A stretch of DNA of 64,000 bases, from positions 186,001 through 250,000 of the forward strand of contig NZ_JONN01000001.1 in the NCBI RefSeq assembly GCF_000711715.1. Reading direction: 5' to 3'. The stretch is from Sphingomonas astaxanthinifaciens DSM 22298 (GTDB lineage Bacteria > Pseudomonadota > Alphaproteobacteria > Sphingomonadales > Sphingomonadaceae). Positions 40,604 to 49,439 of the stretch are shown one piece after another. The notes under the pieces were generated by a model that searched no databases, was not told the DNA's origin, and worked only from the letters and a program-made list of their open reading frames with translations. Made by a program: the position numbers and the translations under genes. Numbering within the stretch: the stretch's first letter is position 1; each line of letters begins with the position of its first letter.

Positions 40604-42718
40604 ATGCGCCTTGCCGTTGCCGCTCTGCTGCTCGCCACCACGCCCGCCGCACTGATGGCGCATCCCTTCGAAACCGGGCGCACCGGCGCCCCGCTCGGCC
40701 TGTCGCAGGATCCTCCGGGGCCCGCCACCGTGCCCGTCCCCAAGGAGCAATTGCTGGTCCCGCCCGCGGGTGCCGACCATTGGACCATCGCCTCCTCCTC
40801 GGCGAAGCATGGCGACACCTGGCGCTGGACCTTGCCCGACGGGAGCATCGCCTATCGCCAGAGCCAGTCGCTGCGCGGCTGGATCACCGAGACCGACGCG
40901 GTGGTGAAGCTTGGCCCCGACGGCAATCCGACCAGCATCGTCATTCGCGGGGTCAGCCCGGCGGGCGATGCGGCCGAAACCTTCGTCCTCGCCGCCGATG
41001 GCTCGGCTCGCTGGAAGTCGAGCGCCGACACGGGCTCGGCGACGGGGGCGGCCGGCAAATTCTACATCGACAGCTATGGCCCCTCGGCGCTCGGCAACCT
41101 GTTGGTCGAGCAGATGATCAAGGCCGGGCCGGCGGGCCTGCCGCTCCTCCCGACCGGCCGCGCGACGCTCGAGCGAACGGGCATTAAGCAGACGGTCACC
41201 GGCCCCGGCGGCGCGACCAGGCAGGTCGAGCTCGGCTGGATGAAGGGGCTGGGCATGTCGCCCACCGCGGTCTGGCTCGACGGCGACAAGCCCTTCGGGA
41301 TCGTCAGCTGGATCAACACGCTGCCGGCCGGCTGGGAGGCCGCCGCGCCGATCCTGAAGCCGATCCAGGAGAAGGCCGAAGCCGCCGCGATCAAGGCGGT
41401 GGCGGCGACATTCCTCGCCAATCCCGACCGGTCGCCGATCCTGTTCGACAATGTCACCTTGTTCGACGCCGACGCCGGCCGCTTCGTTCCCGCCCAGTCG
41501 GTGCTGGTCGCAGGCGGCAAGATCGCCCGGATCGGCGCCGCCGGAAGCATCGCCGCGCCGGCCGGTGCGCGGCGGGTCGACGGCCGCGGCAAGAGCCTCG
41601 TCCCCGGCCTTTGGGACGCGCACCGCCACATCGGCGGCGACTGGGAGCTCCTCTCCAACATGGCGGCGGGGATGACGAGCTTCCGTTCGCCCGGGACCGA
41701 GATCGACCGCGCGGTCGACGTCGCCAAGCGCCGTGCCGACGGCAGCCTGGTGATGGGCGAGGGCTGGGTCCAGGCGATCGTCGACAAGAAGGATCCGCTC
41801 GCCGCGCAGGGGGCCGAAACGGTCTCCAGCGCCGCCGAGGCGATCGCCGCGGTCCGCAAAATTCACGATGCCGGGCTGTGGGGGGTCAAATTCTACACCT
41901 CGATGGACCCCGCCTGGATCGCTCCCGCCGCGGCCGAGGCGCACCGGCTCGGCATGCATGTCAGCGGCCATGTCCCCGCCCGCATGCGCCCGCTCGACGC
42001 GGTCCGCGCCGGCTATGACGAGGTCACTCACCTCAACTTCATCGTGATGCAGTGGATGCCGCAGGCCGTGGTCGACAAGTCCAACACCGCGGCGCGGATG
42101 GAAGGGCCGGCCAAATATGCCAAGGACCTCGACCTCAACACGCCCGCAGTCCGCGACGCGCTGGCCGAGTTCAAGCGCCGCGGGACCACGGTCGACCCGA
42201 CCCTCGTCGTATTCGAAAGCCAGTTGACCGCCGAGGGCGGCGTGCCCGCGCCTTCCTACACCGCTTATGCCGACGTCGTCCCGCCGCTGGTCGCGCGCGG
42301 CTTCCGGGCCGGCGGCTATCCGCTCAAGGAGAATCTCACCCGCGACGACTATCGCAAGAGCTTCGCCAAGATGGTCGAGCTGGTCGGCGCGATGCACAAG
42401 GCCGGGATCCCGATCGTCGCGGGCACCGACGGCGAGGGGATGGAGCTGGTCCGCGAGATTGAGCTCTACCGCCAGGCTGGCCTGACGCCGGCCGAGGCGC
42501 TCCAGACCGCGACCATCAATGTCGCCCGGCTGGTCGGCGCCGACAAGCGGACGGGCTCGATCGCGGTCGGCAAGGAAGCCGATCTCGTCCTCGTCGACGG
42601 CGACGTCTCCAAGGACCTCGGCGCGCTTCGCCGGACAGTGACCGTGGTCAGCGACGGGGTGGCGATGGACGCCGACGCGCTGCGTCAGGCGGCCGGCTAC
42701 ACGGGACGACCGAAGTAG
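40604..42718 (+). CDS. Secreted amidohydrolase-family protein
   Basis: The 704-residue protein has a signal peptide (MRLAVAALLLATTPAALMA), an N-terminal beta-rich region to about 275, then an amidohydrolase domain: LVPGLWDAHRHIGGDWE with the HxH metal pair (about 345-347), GLWGVKFYTS with the bridging Lys, MHVSGHVP and EVTHLN histidines, and IVAGTDGEG with the Asp (about 608). The end GSIAVGKEADLVLVDGDVSKD matches the class. Probably a periplasmic peptidase, imidazolonepropionase-like or prolidase-type; substrate unknown. Confidence 0.88.
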   Translation: MRLAVAALLLATTPAALMAHPFETGRTGAPLGLSQDPPGPATVPVPKEQLLVPPAGADHWTIASSSAKHGDTWRWTLPDGSIAYRQSQSLRGWITETDAVVKLGPDGNPTSIVIRGVSPAGDAAETFVLAADGSARWKSSADTGSATGAAGKFYIDSYGPSALGNLLVEQMIKAGPAGLPLLPTGRATLERTGIKQTVTGPGGATRQVELGWMKGLGMSPTAVWLDGDKPFGIVSWINTLPAGWEAAAPILKPIQEKAEAAAIKAVAATFLANPDRSPILFDNVTLFDADAGRFVPAQSVLVAGGKIARIGAAGSIAAPAGARRVDGRGKSLVPGLWDAHRHIGGDWELLSNMAAGMTSFRSPGTEIDRAVDVAKRRADGSLVMGEGWVQAIVDKKDPLAAQGAETVSSAAEAIAAVRKIHDAGLWGVKFYTSMDPAWIAPAAAEAHRLGMHVSGHVPARMRPLDAVRAGYDEVTHLNFIVMQWMPQAVVDKSNTAARMEGPAKYAKDLDLNTPAVRDALAEFKRRGTTVDPTLVVFESQLTAEGGVPAPSYTAYADVVPPLVARGFRAGGYPLKENLTRDDYRKSFAKMVELVGAMHKAGIPIVAGTDGEGMELVREIELYRQAGLTPAEALQTATINVARLVGADKRTGSIAVGKEADLVLVDGDVSKDLGALRRTVTVVSDGVAMDADALRQAAGYTGRPK

Positions 42719-42784
42719 GATTGAACCGCGGCAGTGTCCCACTTACGTAAGGCACCTGACGGGATTTAAGGGGACCTGACGCAT

Positions 42785-43381
42785 ATGACCGCACTTCGCC
42801 GCTTCGGCCTTCTTGCGCCGCTTGCCGCCGTGAGCCTCGCCGGCTGCGGCCTCAACTCGGTGCCCACCGCCGAGGAGAATGTGAACGCCAAGTGGGGCAA
42901 TCTGCAAAGCGAATATCAGCGCCGCGCCGACCTCGTGCCCAACCTCGTCCGCACGGTCGACCGCTATGCCGACCAGGAGCGCGACGTCCTGGTCCAGGTG
43001 ACCCAGGCCCGCGCCAATGCGAGCCGGGTTCAGCTCAATGCCGACGATTTGTCGGACCCGGCCAAGGTCGCCGCCTTCAACCAGGCGCAGACCCAGCTCG
43101 GCGGTTCGCTCGGCCGGCTGCTCGCGACGTTCGAGGCCTATCCCGACCTCAAGAGCAACCAGAACTTCCTGACCCTGCAGTCGCAGCTCGAAGGGACCGA
43201 GAACAGCATCCTCGTCGCCCGGCGCGACTATAACGAGGCGGTGCAGAGCTATAACACCCGCATCCGTACCTTCCCCGACGCGATCGGCGCCAAGGTCTTC
43301 TACGGCGCCAAGCCCAAGGTGCCGTTCGAGGCTTCGGCGGGCGCGCAGAACGCGCCCACGGTCGACTTCAACGCCCAGTAA
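42785..43381 (+). CDS. LemA family lipoprotein
   Basis: The 198-residue protein has a lipobox LAGC at the end of its signal segment (Cys near 19) and the LemA pattern: QSEYQRRADLVPNLVRTVDRYADQERDVL, then NQAQTQLGGSLGRLLATFEAYPDLKSNQNFLTLQSQLEGTENSI and NTRIRTFPDAIGA. Membrane-attached helical bundle. It heads an operon with three TPM-domain proteins, an order seen in many bacteria. Function unknown. Confidence 0.92.
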   Translation: MTALRRFGLLAPLAAVSLAGCGLNSVPTAEENVNAKWGNLQSEYQRRADLVPNLVRTVDRYADQERDVLVQVTQARANASRVQLNADDLSDPAKVAAFNQAQTQLGGSLGRLLATFEAYPDLKSNQNFLTLQSQLEGTENSILVARRDYNEAVQSYNTRIRTFPDAIGAKVFYGAKPKVPFEASAGAQNAPTVDFNAQ

Positions 43382-43385
43382 GACG

Positions 43386-43862
43386 GTGCGCGCGCTCGTC
43401 CTGGTGGCGCTCGCCGCCGGGCTCCTCGCCTGTGGCAAGGGGCCCGCTGGCGAGACGCTGCGCGAAGCGGATCCGACGGGCGCGCAGGCGGCACCAAGGG
43501 TCGTGAAGGTGCAGGCAAAGGGCCGGGTGATCGACACCGCTCAGGTGCTTTCCCCTGCGGAAGAGCAGGCGATCGCCGCCCGCATCGCCGGTGGCCGTTC
43601 GATCTTCGTGGTGACCCTGGTCCCGGCCGGCGGCGACAGTATGGAGCGGATCGGCTGGGCGGTCAGCAATTCTTCCGCCGCCAACAGGCCGCTGCTCCTC
43701 TTGGTCGATCCCCGACAGGCGGCAGTGCGGATCGAGGGTGAACTGGCGCCCGAGAAAAAAGCGGCGGTCGCCTCGGCGATGCAGGCCGATCTCAAGGCGG
43801 GGAAAGCGGCCGCCGCCATCGGCCGCGGCCTCGACGTGCTTGGACAGGACATCGGCCAATGA
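43386..43862 (+). CDS. TPM-domain lipoprotein (short)
   Basis: The 158-residue protein has a lipobox LLAC (Cys near 16) and a TPM (TLP18.3/Psb32/MOLO-1) domain: VIDTAQVLSPAEEQAIAARI, GRSIFVVTLVPAGG, IGWAVSNSSAANRPLLLLVDP and RIEGELAPEKKAAVAS. The C-terminal anchor of longer TPM proteins is absent. GTG start, five bases after lemA. Its stop overlaps the next start (ATGA). Second gene of the operon. Confidence 0.75.
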   Translation: MRALVLVALAAGLLACGKGPAGETLREADPTGAQAAPRVVKVQAKGRVIDTAQVLSPAEEQAIAARIAGGRSIFVVTLVPAGGDSMERIGWAVSNSSAANRPLLLLVDPRQAAVRIEGELAPEKKAAVASAMQADLKAGKAAAAIGRGLDVLGQDIGQ

Positions 43863-44695
43863 GATTGCGCGCATTGCTCGGGCTCCTGCTCGCGCTCCTG
43901 ATGGTCGTCCCGGCCACGGCGCAGACCTTTCCGAAATTGACGGGCCGAGTCGTCGACGAGGCCAATCTGCTCGACCCCGCGCAGGAGCAGGGCCTGGTCC
44001 TCAAGCTCGAAAATCTCGAGAAGCAGACCGGCCGGCAACTGGTGGTCGCCACCATTCCCAGCCTCGAGGGACGGACCATCGAGGATTACGGCTATCGGCT
44101 CGGCCGGACCTGGGGGATCGGCAGCGCCGACAAGGACGACGGCGTCCTCCTCATCGTCGCGCCGAACGAGCGCAAGGTGCGGATCGAAACCGGCTATGGC
44201 GCGCGGGTCTTCCTCACGGATGCGATGAGCAGCGTCATCATCCGCAACGCCATCACGCCGCGCTTCAAGGAAGGCGACATGGCCGGCGGCATCGAGGCCG
44301 GCGTCGACCAGATCGCCACCCAGATGCAATTGCCGCCCGCCGAGGCAGCCAAGCGGCTGCAGGAAGTGGAAGCACAGGAGGCGAAGCGTCGCGCCTCCAA
44401 TGACAGCGTCAGTGCCGTGCCCGGCATCTTCGTCGCGATGATCTTTTTCTTCGTCCTCCTGTCCTTCGCGCGGCGCGCCAGCGGTCGGCGCTATCGCGGC
44501 AGCCGGCGCGGCGGCGTCGATCCGTGGGTGGTCCTGTGGGGTCTCGACATGCTCAATCACGCCTCGCGCCGCGGTGGCGGCGGCGGCTGGGGCGGCGGTG
44601 GCGGCTTCGGAGGTGGCGGCGGCTTTGGCGGGGGCGGGGGCTTCTCCGGCGGCGGCGGATCGTTCGGTGGCGGGGGAGCGTCGGGATCATGGTAA
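43859..44695 (+). CDS. TPM-domain membrane protein with Gly-rich tail (YgcG-like)
   Basis: The 278-residue protein has a signal peptide (LRALLGLLLALLMVVPATAQ), a TPM domain with VVDEANLLDPAQEQGLVLKLENLEKQTGRQLVVATIPSLEG and GYGARVFLTDAMSSVII (about 25-150), a membrane segment near 187-203 and a Gly/Phe/Ser-rich tail of about 40 residues. This is the YgcG-like layout. It overlaps its neighbours by 4 and 7 bases. Role unknown; TPM domains bind metals in some members. Confidence 0.88.
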   Translation: MRLRALLGLLLALLMVVPATAQTFPKLTGRVVDEANLLDPAQEQGLVLKLENLEKQTGRQLVVATIPSLEGRTIEDYGYRLGRTWGIGSADKDDGVLLIVAPNERKVRIETGYGARVFLTDAMSSVIIRNAITPRFKEGDMAGGIEAGVDQIATQMQLPPAEAAKRLQEVEAQEAKRRASNDSVSAVPGIFVAMIFFFVLLSFARRASGRRYRGSRRGGVDPWVVLWGLDMLNHASRRGGGGGWGGGGGFGGGGGFGGGGGFSGGGGSFGGGGASGSW

Positions 44696-45372
44696 GCCTG
44701 CGCATCGCGCCCGAGGATCATGCCCGGGTCAGCCAGGCCATCGCTGCCGCCGAGGCGCAGAGCGACGGCGAAATCCTGACCATCGTCAGTGCCGACAGCG
44801 ACAGCTATCACGATGTCGCGCTGCACTGGGCGGTCGCCGCGATGCTCGGCGTCATCGCCTTCTGCGCGTGGCAGACGACCTTCCTTTCCGGGCTCGCGAA
44901 CCGGCTGTTCGGCGGGGCCTGGGAGCAGGAGGTCCCGACCGGCCGCCTGCTGGTGACCGTACTGATCCTCGTCACCATGAAGTTCCTCGGGGTCATGCTG
45001 GTGATGCGCTGGCGGCCGCTCCGGCTAGCGCTGACTCCCGGCGCGACCAAGACCCGGCGAGTACGGCGGCGGGCGATCGCCCTGTTCCGCGCTGCGGCCG
45101 AGCGCCGGACCGCGGGTCGGACCGCGGTCCTCATCTACCTCTCGCTGGCCGAGCGCCGGGCCGAGATCGTCGCCGACGAAGCGGTGACTAAGGCCACCAC
45201 GCCCGAGTGCTGGGGCGACGCCATGGCCGAGCTCATCGCCGAAATCCGCGCCGGGCGCCCCGGCGAAGGCATGGTCCTCGCTGTGCGCGAAGTTGGGGAA
45301 GTCCTGACCCGCCACTTCCCCAAGACCGGCACCGACACCAACGAGATCCCCGACAAGCTGATCGAGCTGTGA
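44689..45372 (+). CDS. Membrane TPM-domain protein
   Basis: The 227-residue protein starts VSLRIAPEDHARVSQAIAAAEAQSDGEILTIV, which is a TPM-like N-terminus, followed by two hydrophobic segments (about 41-60 and 78-100), a basic stretch and a second half of the domain (IALFRAAAERRTAGRTAVLIYLSLAERRAEIVADEAV). The gene overlaps the previous one by seven bases and the next by four. Third TPM-type protein of this operon; likely a membrane complex with the others and LemA. Confidence 0.82.
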   Translation: MVSLRIAPEDHARVSQAIAAAEAQSDGEILTIVSADSDSYHDVALHWAVAAMLGVIAFCAWQTTFLSGLANRLFGGAWEQEVPTGRLLVTVLILVTMKFLGVMLVMRWRPLRLALTPGATKTRRVRRRAIALFRAAAERRTAGRTAVLIYLSLAERRAEIVADEAVTKATTPECWGDAMAELIAEIRAGRPGEGMVLAVREVGEVLTRHFPKTGTDTNEIPDKLIEL

Positions 45373-45917
45373 GCGGCGACCCCGACTTGAGTCTTCCGCC
45401 CGAGACCATGTGGTCGGGCCGCTTCGTCGAGGCGTGCCGCAAGGGCCGCTGGGAATATGCCGGCCGGACGAACGGCATCCGCGCGGTGGTCATCCTCGCC
45501 GAGCATGAGGGGCAATGGGTGCTGGTCGAGCAGCCGCGAGCGGCGGTCGGCGGGCGCTGCCTCGAACTGCCCGCGGGGCTGGTCGGCGACCATGATGACG
45601 GGGCGACAATCGAGGAGACGGCGATCCGCGAGCTCGAGGAGGAGACCGGCTTCACCGCGGGCCGGATCGAGCGGCTCGGCGACTTTCACGCATCGCCCGG
45701 GATGCTTCGGGAAAGCTTCACCCTCGTCACCGCCCACGATCTTCGCCGGGTGGGCGAAGGCGGCGGGGTCGCGGGCGAGGAGGAAATCATCGTTCATCTC
45801 GTGCGCAAGCCCGACCTTGCCGCCTTTGTCGCCGCGAGGCGGGCGGCGGGGGTCGCGATGGACGTCAAGCTGCTGCTTCCGCTTGCTCCCTTTCTCCTTG
45901 CAACTTCAGGTGCTTAG
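45369..45917 (+). CDS. Nudix hydrolase, ADP-ribose pyrophosphatase-like
   Basis: The 182-residue protein has ELPAGLVGDHDDGATIEETAIRELEEETGFTA (about 67-98), with Nudix REL-EE-TG and a slightly long GLVG loop, and RIERLGDFHASPGMLRESFTLVTA, as in ADP-sugar pyrophosphatases (NudF group). The GTG start at 45369 overlaps the stop of the preceding TPM gene, so it is the last gene of that operon. Cytoplasmic. Substrate inferred only. Confidence 0.85.
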   Translation: MSGDPDLSLPPETMWSGRFVEACRKGRWEYAGRTNGIRAVVILAEHEGQWVLVEQPRAAVGGRCLELPAGLVGDHDDGATIEETAIRELEEETGFTAGRIERLGDFHASPGMLRESFTLVTAHDLRRVGEGGGVAGEEEIIVHLVRKPDLAAFVAARRAAGVAMDVKLLLPLAPFLLATSGA

Positions 45918-46045
45918 GCGACAGGCGAGGTTCAGGCGCGGGGCGTCAGGACAAAGCCTTGCTGCCGTTCGTCGAACGCGATCTTGGCAGCGGACCCGCA
46001 CGGCGGCACGGACCGTTGCGCAACCATGACGAGGTTATTCCCCCA

Positions 46046-48208
46046 ATGCGTTTTCCTGCCCTTCTTGCCGGCTCGGCGCTTACCCTTCTCGCCGGCTGCG
46101 CGACCGTTCCGGCGGCCGAGCCGGTGACCGTGGCGACCGCCCCCGAGGCCGCGCCCGTGGCCGCGGCACCGGCCGTTCCCGACAACATCCTGCTCGCCGA
46201 CTGGACTGGCGGCTTCGGCGGGGTGCCGCCGTGGGACAAGGTCAAGGTCAGCGATTTCCCCGAGGCCTTCGCCTTCGCGATCGACGAGCAGCGCCGCGAA
46301 TATCGCGCCATCGCCGACAATCCCGAGGCGCCGACCTTTGCCAACACGATCGAGGCGATGGAGAAGGCGGGTCGCCGGCTCGACCGCGTGGGCTCGATCT
46401 TCGGGGTCTACACCGACAATCTCTCGACGCCCGAAATCCAGGCGCTCGACAAGGAATGGAGCCCCAAGCTCTCGGCTGCGAGTGACGAGATCCGGCTCGA
46501 TCCCAAGCTCTTCCAGCGCATCGAGACGCTCTACAACAATCGCGCCAGCCTCGGCCTCGACGCGGTGCAGACCCGGCTGCTGACCCGCACCTACGAAGGC
46601 TATGTCCGCAACGGTGCCAAGCTCTCGCCCGAGCAGAAGCAGCAGCTGTCGGGCTACAACCAGCAGCTCGCCTCGCTGTTCAGCGACTTCAACGCCAAGC
46701 TGCTGGCCGACGAGGGCACGTTCATCCAGGCGAGCGAAGCCGAGATGAAGGGCGTGCCCGCCGACGTGAAGTCGGTGGCGGCGAGCGTCGCCAAGGACAA
46801 GGGCCTGCCGGCGGGCAGCTATGCCATCCGCAACACCCGTTCGGCGGTCGAGCCGGTGCTGACTTTCGGCACCGACCGGGCCCTCCGGCAGAAGGTCTGG
46901 ACCGCCTTCGTCAATCGCGGCGACAACGGCAATGCCAACGACACCAACGCGATCATCAAGCAGATCGTGAAGCTGCGCAGCCAGCGTGCCCAGCTGCTTG
47001 GCTATCCCACCCACGCGCACTGGCGGATGCAGGACACGATGGCGAAGACGCCAACCCGTGCGATGGAGCTGATGATGCGCGTGTGGCCGGCGGCGGTCGC
47101 GCGGGTCAAGGAAGAGGTCGCCGACATGGCGCCGTTCGCCAGGCGCGAGGGCGTCAAGACGGTCGAGCCGTGGGACACTCGTTACTTCAACGAGAAGGTC
47201 CGCAAGGCGAAGTACGATCTCTCGGAAGAGGAGATCAAACCCTATTTCCAGCTCGATAACCTGGTGCAGGGCATGTTCTGGTCGGCCGGCCAGCTCTACG
47301 GGCTCGAGTTCAAGGAGAATACGGGCGCGGTGCCGGTGTTCCACCCGGACGTCCGGACCTTCGAGGTGACGCGCGCGGGCAAGCCGGTGGGCCTGTTCTA
47401 CCTCGACACCTATGGCCGCGAGGGCAAGCGCTCGGGCGCGTGGATGACCACCTATCGGTCGCGGGCGCGCCTGACCGGCGATGACATCGTGCTCGCCAGC
47501 AACAACAACAATTTCAACAAGCCCGCGCCGGGCGAGCCGGTGCTCGTCAGCCTCGACGACGCCTCGACCCTGTTCCACGAGTTCGGGCACGCGATCCACT
47601 ATCTTAACGTGGACGTGAAGTATCCGAGCCTCGGCGGATCGCAGCGCGACTTCGTGGAGTATCCGAGCCAGGTCAACGAGAACTGGCTGCTGACGCGGCC
47701 GGTGCTCGACCGCTTCGCCAAGCACTACAAGACCGGCCAGCCGATGCCGCAGAGCCTGGTCGCCAAGATCGAGAAGGCGAGCACCTTCGGCCAGGGCTTC
47801 GCGACGGTGGAATATCTCTCCTCGGCGCTCGTCGACATGAAATTGCACCTGCTGCCGGGCGGCGACGTCGATCCCGATGCGTTCGAGAAGGCGACGCTGG
47901 CCGAGCTCGGCATGCCGCGCGAGATGGTGATGCGCCACCGCCTGCCGCAGTTCGGGCATTTGTTCAGCTCGGACGCTTATTCGGCCGGCTATTACAGCTA
48001 CCTGTGGTCGGAAACGATGGACGCCGACACCTGGGCAGCGTTCGAGGAGACCGGCGATCCGTTCAACAAGACGATCGCCGACCGCTTCCGGACGATCCTG
48101 CTTCAGACCGGCAACGAGACCGACCGGGCCGAGGCCTATCGCCAGTTCCGCGGGCGCGATCCGGACGTGACGGCGCTGCTCAAGCGGCGCGGGTTTCCGG
48201 TGAACTAG
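46046..48208 (+). CDS. M3-family peptidyl-dipeptidase (Dcp-like) lipoprotein
   Basis: The 720-residue zinc metallopeptidase has a lipobox LLAGC (Cys near 17), then an Ala/Pro-rich linker and the full M3 domain: HEFGHAIHYLNV with HExxH (about 512-516), the downstream Glu in VEYPSQVNENWL, and SAGYYSYLWSE near the C-terminus. Removes dipeptides from peptide C-termini in the periplasm. ATG at 46046 was chosen since it opens the signal peptide. A long inverted repeat follows the stop. Confidence 0.92.
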   Translation: MRFPALLAGSALTLLAGCATVPAAEPVTVATAPEAAPVAAAPAVPDNILLADWTGGFGGVPPWDKVKVSDFPEAFAFAIDEQRREYRAIADNPEAPTFANTIEAMEKAGRRLDRVGSIFGVYTDNLSTPEIQALDKEWSPKLSAASDEIRLDPKLFQRIETLYNNRASLGLDAVQTRLLTRTYEGYVRNGAKLSPEQKQQLSGYNQQLASLFSDFNAKLLADEGTFIQASEAEMKGVPADVKSVAASVAKDKGLPAGSYAIRNTRSAVEPVLTFGTDRALRQKVWTAFVNRGDNGNANDTNAIIKQIVKLRSQRAQLLGYPTHAHWRMQDTMAKTPTRAMELMMRVWPAAVARVKEEVADMAPFARREGVKTVEPWDTRYFNEKVRKAKYDLSEEEIKPYFQLDNLVQGMFWSAGQLYGLEFKENTGAVPVFHPDVRTFEVTRAGKPVGLFYLDTYGREGKRSGAWMTTYRSRARLTGDDIVLASNNNNFNKPAPGEPVLVSLDDASTLFHEFGHAIHYLNVDVKYPSLGGSQRDFVEYPSQVNENWLLTRPVLDRFAKHYKTGQPMPQSLVAKIEKASTFGQGFATVEYLSSALVDMKLHLLPGGDVDPDAFEKATLAELGMPREMVMRHRLPQFGHLFSSDAYSAGYYSYLWSETMDADTWAAFEETGDPFNKTIADRFRTILLQTGNETDRAEAYRQFRGRDPDVTALLKRRGFPVN

Positions 48209-48214
48209 AAGGCA

Positions 48215-48291
48215 CGTCGTCCCCGCGGAGGCGGGGACCTTGGGCGGTTCGCACGATCTTGCCTGAGGTCCCCGCCTCCGCGGGGACGACG
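48215..48291. repeat. 26-bp perfect inverted repeat (REP-like) between convergent genes
   Basis: The left arm 48215-48240 (starting CGTCGTCCCCGCGG) and right arm 48266-48291 (ending CGGGGACGACG) are fully complementary, with a 25-base loop, then GCTTTTTAT. It separates the convergent Dcp-like and phosphotransferase genes and can act as a terminator. The motif family is frequent in sphingomonad intergenic DNA. Confidence 0.8.
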
Positions 48292-48296
48292 GCTTT

Positions 48297-49364
48297 TTAT
48301 AGCCTCGCCCGCTCCGCCTGCGCCCAGGCCATGGCGGCAAGGGGCTCGAGCGCCCGCGCGCTTTCCGCTGCGTGCGCGCTCGAGGCATTGCCGCGGGCGA
48401 GGCGGCCCTTGATGCCGTGGATGATGGCGGCCAGCCGGAAGAGGTTGAAGACCATCAGATAGTCGAATGCGGGAATTCCCGAGCGACCGGTGCGGCGGCA
48501 ATAGGCCGCGACATATTCCTCTTCGCTGGGGATGCCGAGCGCTGGCAGGTCAAGCCCGGCGAGGCCGGTGAAAATGCCGGCCGGCATCCGGTACATCATG
48601 CAGTGGTAGACGAAGTCGCTCTCGGGATCTCCGAGGGTGGAGAGTTCCCAGTCGAGCACCGCGCGGACCTCGGGTGCTTCGGCGTCGAAGATCATGTTGT
48701 CGCAGCGATAGTCGCCGTGGATCACGCGCGCTTCGCCGCGGTCGGGCGGGAGGTGCTTGCCGAGCCAGTCGACCAGCCGGTCCATGTCCTCGTTCCGGCC
48801 GGCCTCGACATCGGTCAGATATTGCCTGGACCAGCGCGCGACCTGGCGCTCGACGAAGCCGCCGGCCTTGCCATAGTCGCCAAGGCCGATCGCCGCGGGA
48901 TCGAAGCTGTGCAGGGCGGCGATGGTCGCGTTCATGGCATCGAAGTGGGCGGCCCGCGCGGCGCGGTCGAGCCCGGGGAATTGCGCCTCCCAGACGATCC
49001 GCCCGGGGACCATGTCCATGACGAAGAAGGCGGTGCCAATGACGCTTTCGTCCTCGCACAGGGCATGGACGCGCGGCACCGGAAAGCCCTGGCGACCGAG
49101 CGCGTCCATGACCCGATATTCGCGGTCGACGGCATGGGCGCCGGGAAGCGTCTTTCCGGGTGGTTTGCGGCGCAGGACGTAGGAGGCGTCCGGCGTGTCG
49201 AGCTTGTACGTCGGGTTCGACTGGCCGCCCTTGAACTGGCTGATGGCGAGCGGACCTGAGTAGCCGGCGACGTTCGACTCCATCCAGGCGGTAAGCGCCT
49301 CTTCGTCGAAGCGGAGGCGTTCGGATACGTCGCGGGTGCCGGTGTTGGCGGTGGTACGGTCCAT
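48297..49364 (-). CDS. Phosphotransferase-family (APH/ACAD10-like) protein
   Basis: The 355-residue kinase-like protein has ISQFKGGQSNPTYKLDTPDASYVLRRKPPGK (about 38-68, nucleotide-binding lysine), VIHGDYRCDNMIFDAEAPEVRAVLDWELSTLGDPESD (about 215-250; catalytic HGDxxxxN and DWE). This is the acyl-CoA dehydrogenase 10/APH type of small-molecule kinase seen in fatty or hydroxy-acid breakdown. ATG at 49364. Its stop lies at the edge of the repeat. Substrate unknown. Confidence 0.85.
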   Translation of the reverse strand: MDRTTANTGTRDVSERLRFDEEALTAWMESNVAGYSGPLAISQFKGGQSNPTYKLDTPDASYVLRRKPPGKTLPGAHAVDREYRVMDALGRQGFPVPRVHALCEDESVIGTAFFVMDMVPGRIVWEAQFPGLDRAARAAHFDAMNATIAALHSFDPAAIGLGDYGKAGGFVERQVARWSRQYLTDVEAGRNEDMDRLVDWLGKHLPPDRGEARVIHGDYRCDNMIFDAEAPEVRAVLDWELSTLGDPESDFVYHCMMYRMPAGIFTGLAGLDLPALGIPSEEEYVAAYCRRTGRSGIPAFDYLMVFNLFRLAAIIHGIKGRLARGNASSAHAAESARALEPLAAMAWAQAERARL

Positions 49365-49439
49365 GCCCTTCCATCGACCGGCCTGCGACGAGTGACAAGA
49401 TGCGCTGCAACAAGTCGGGGCGGCGACGGTTGGGGACGC

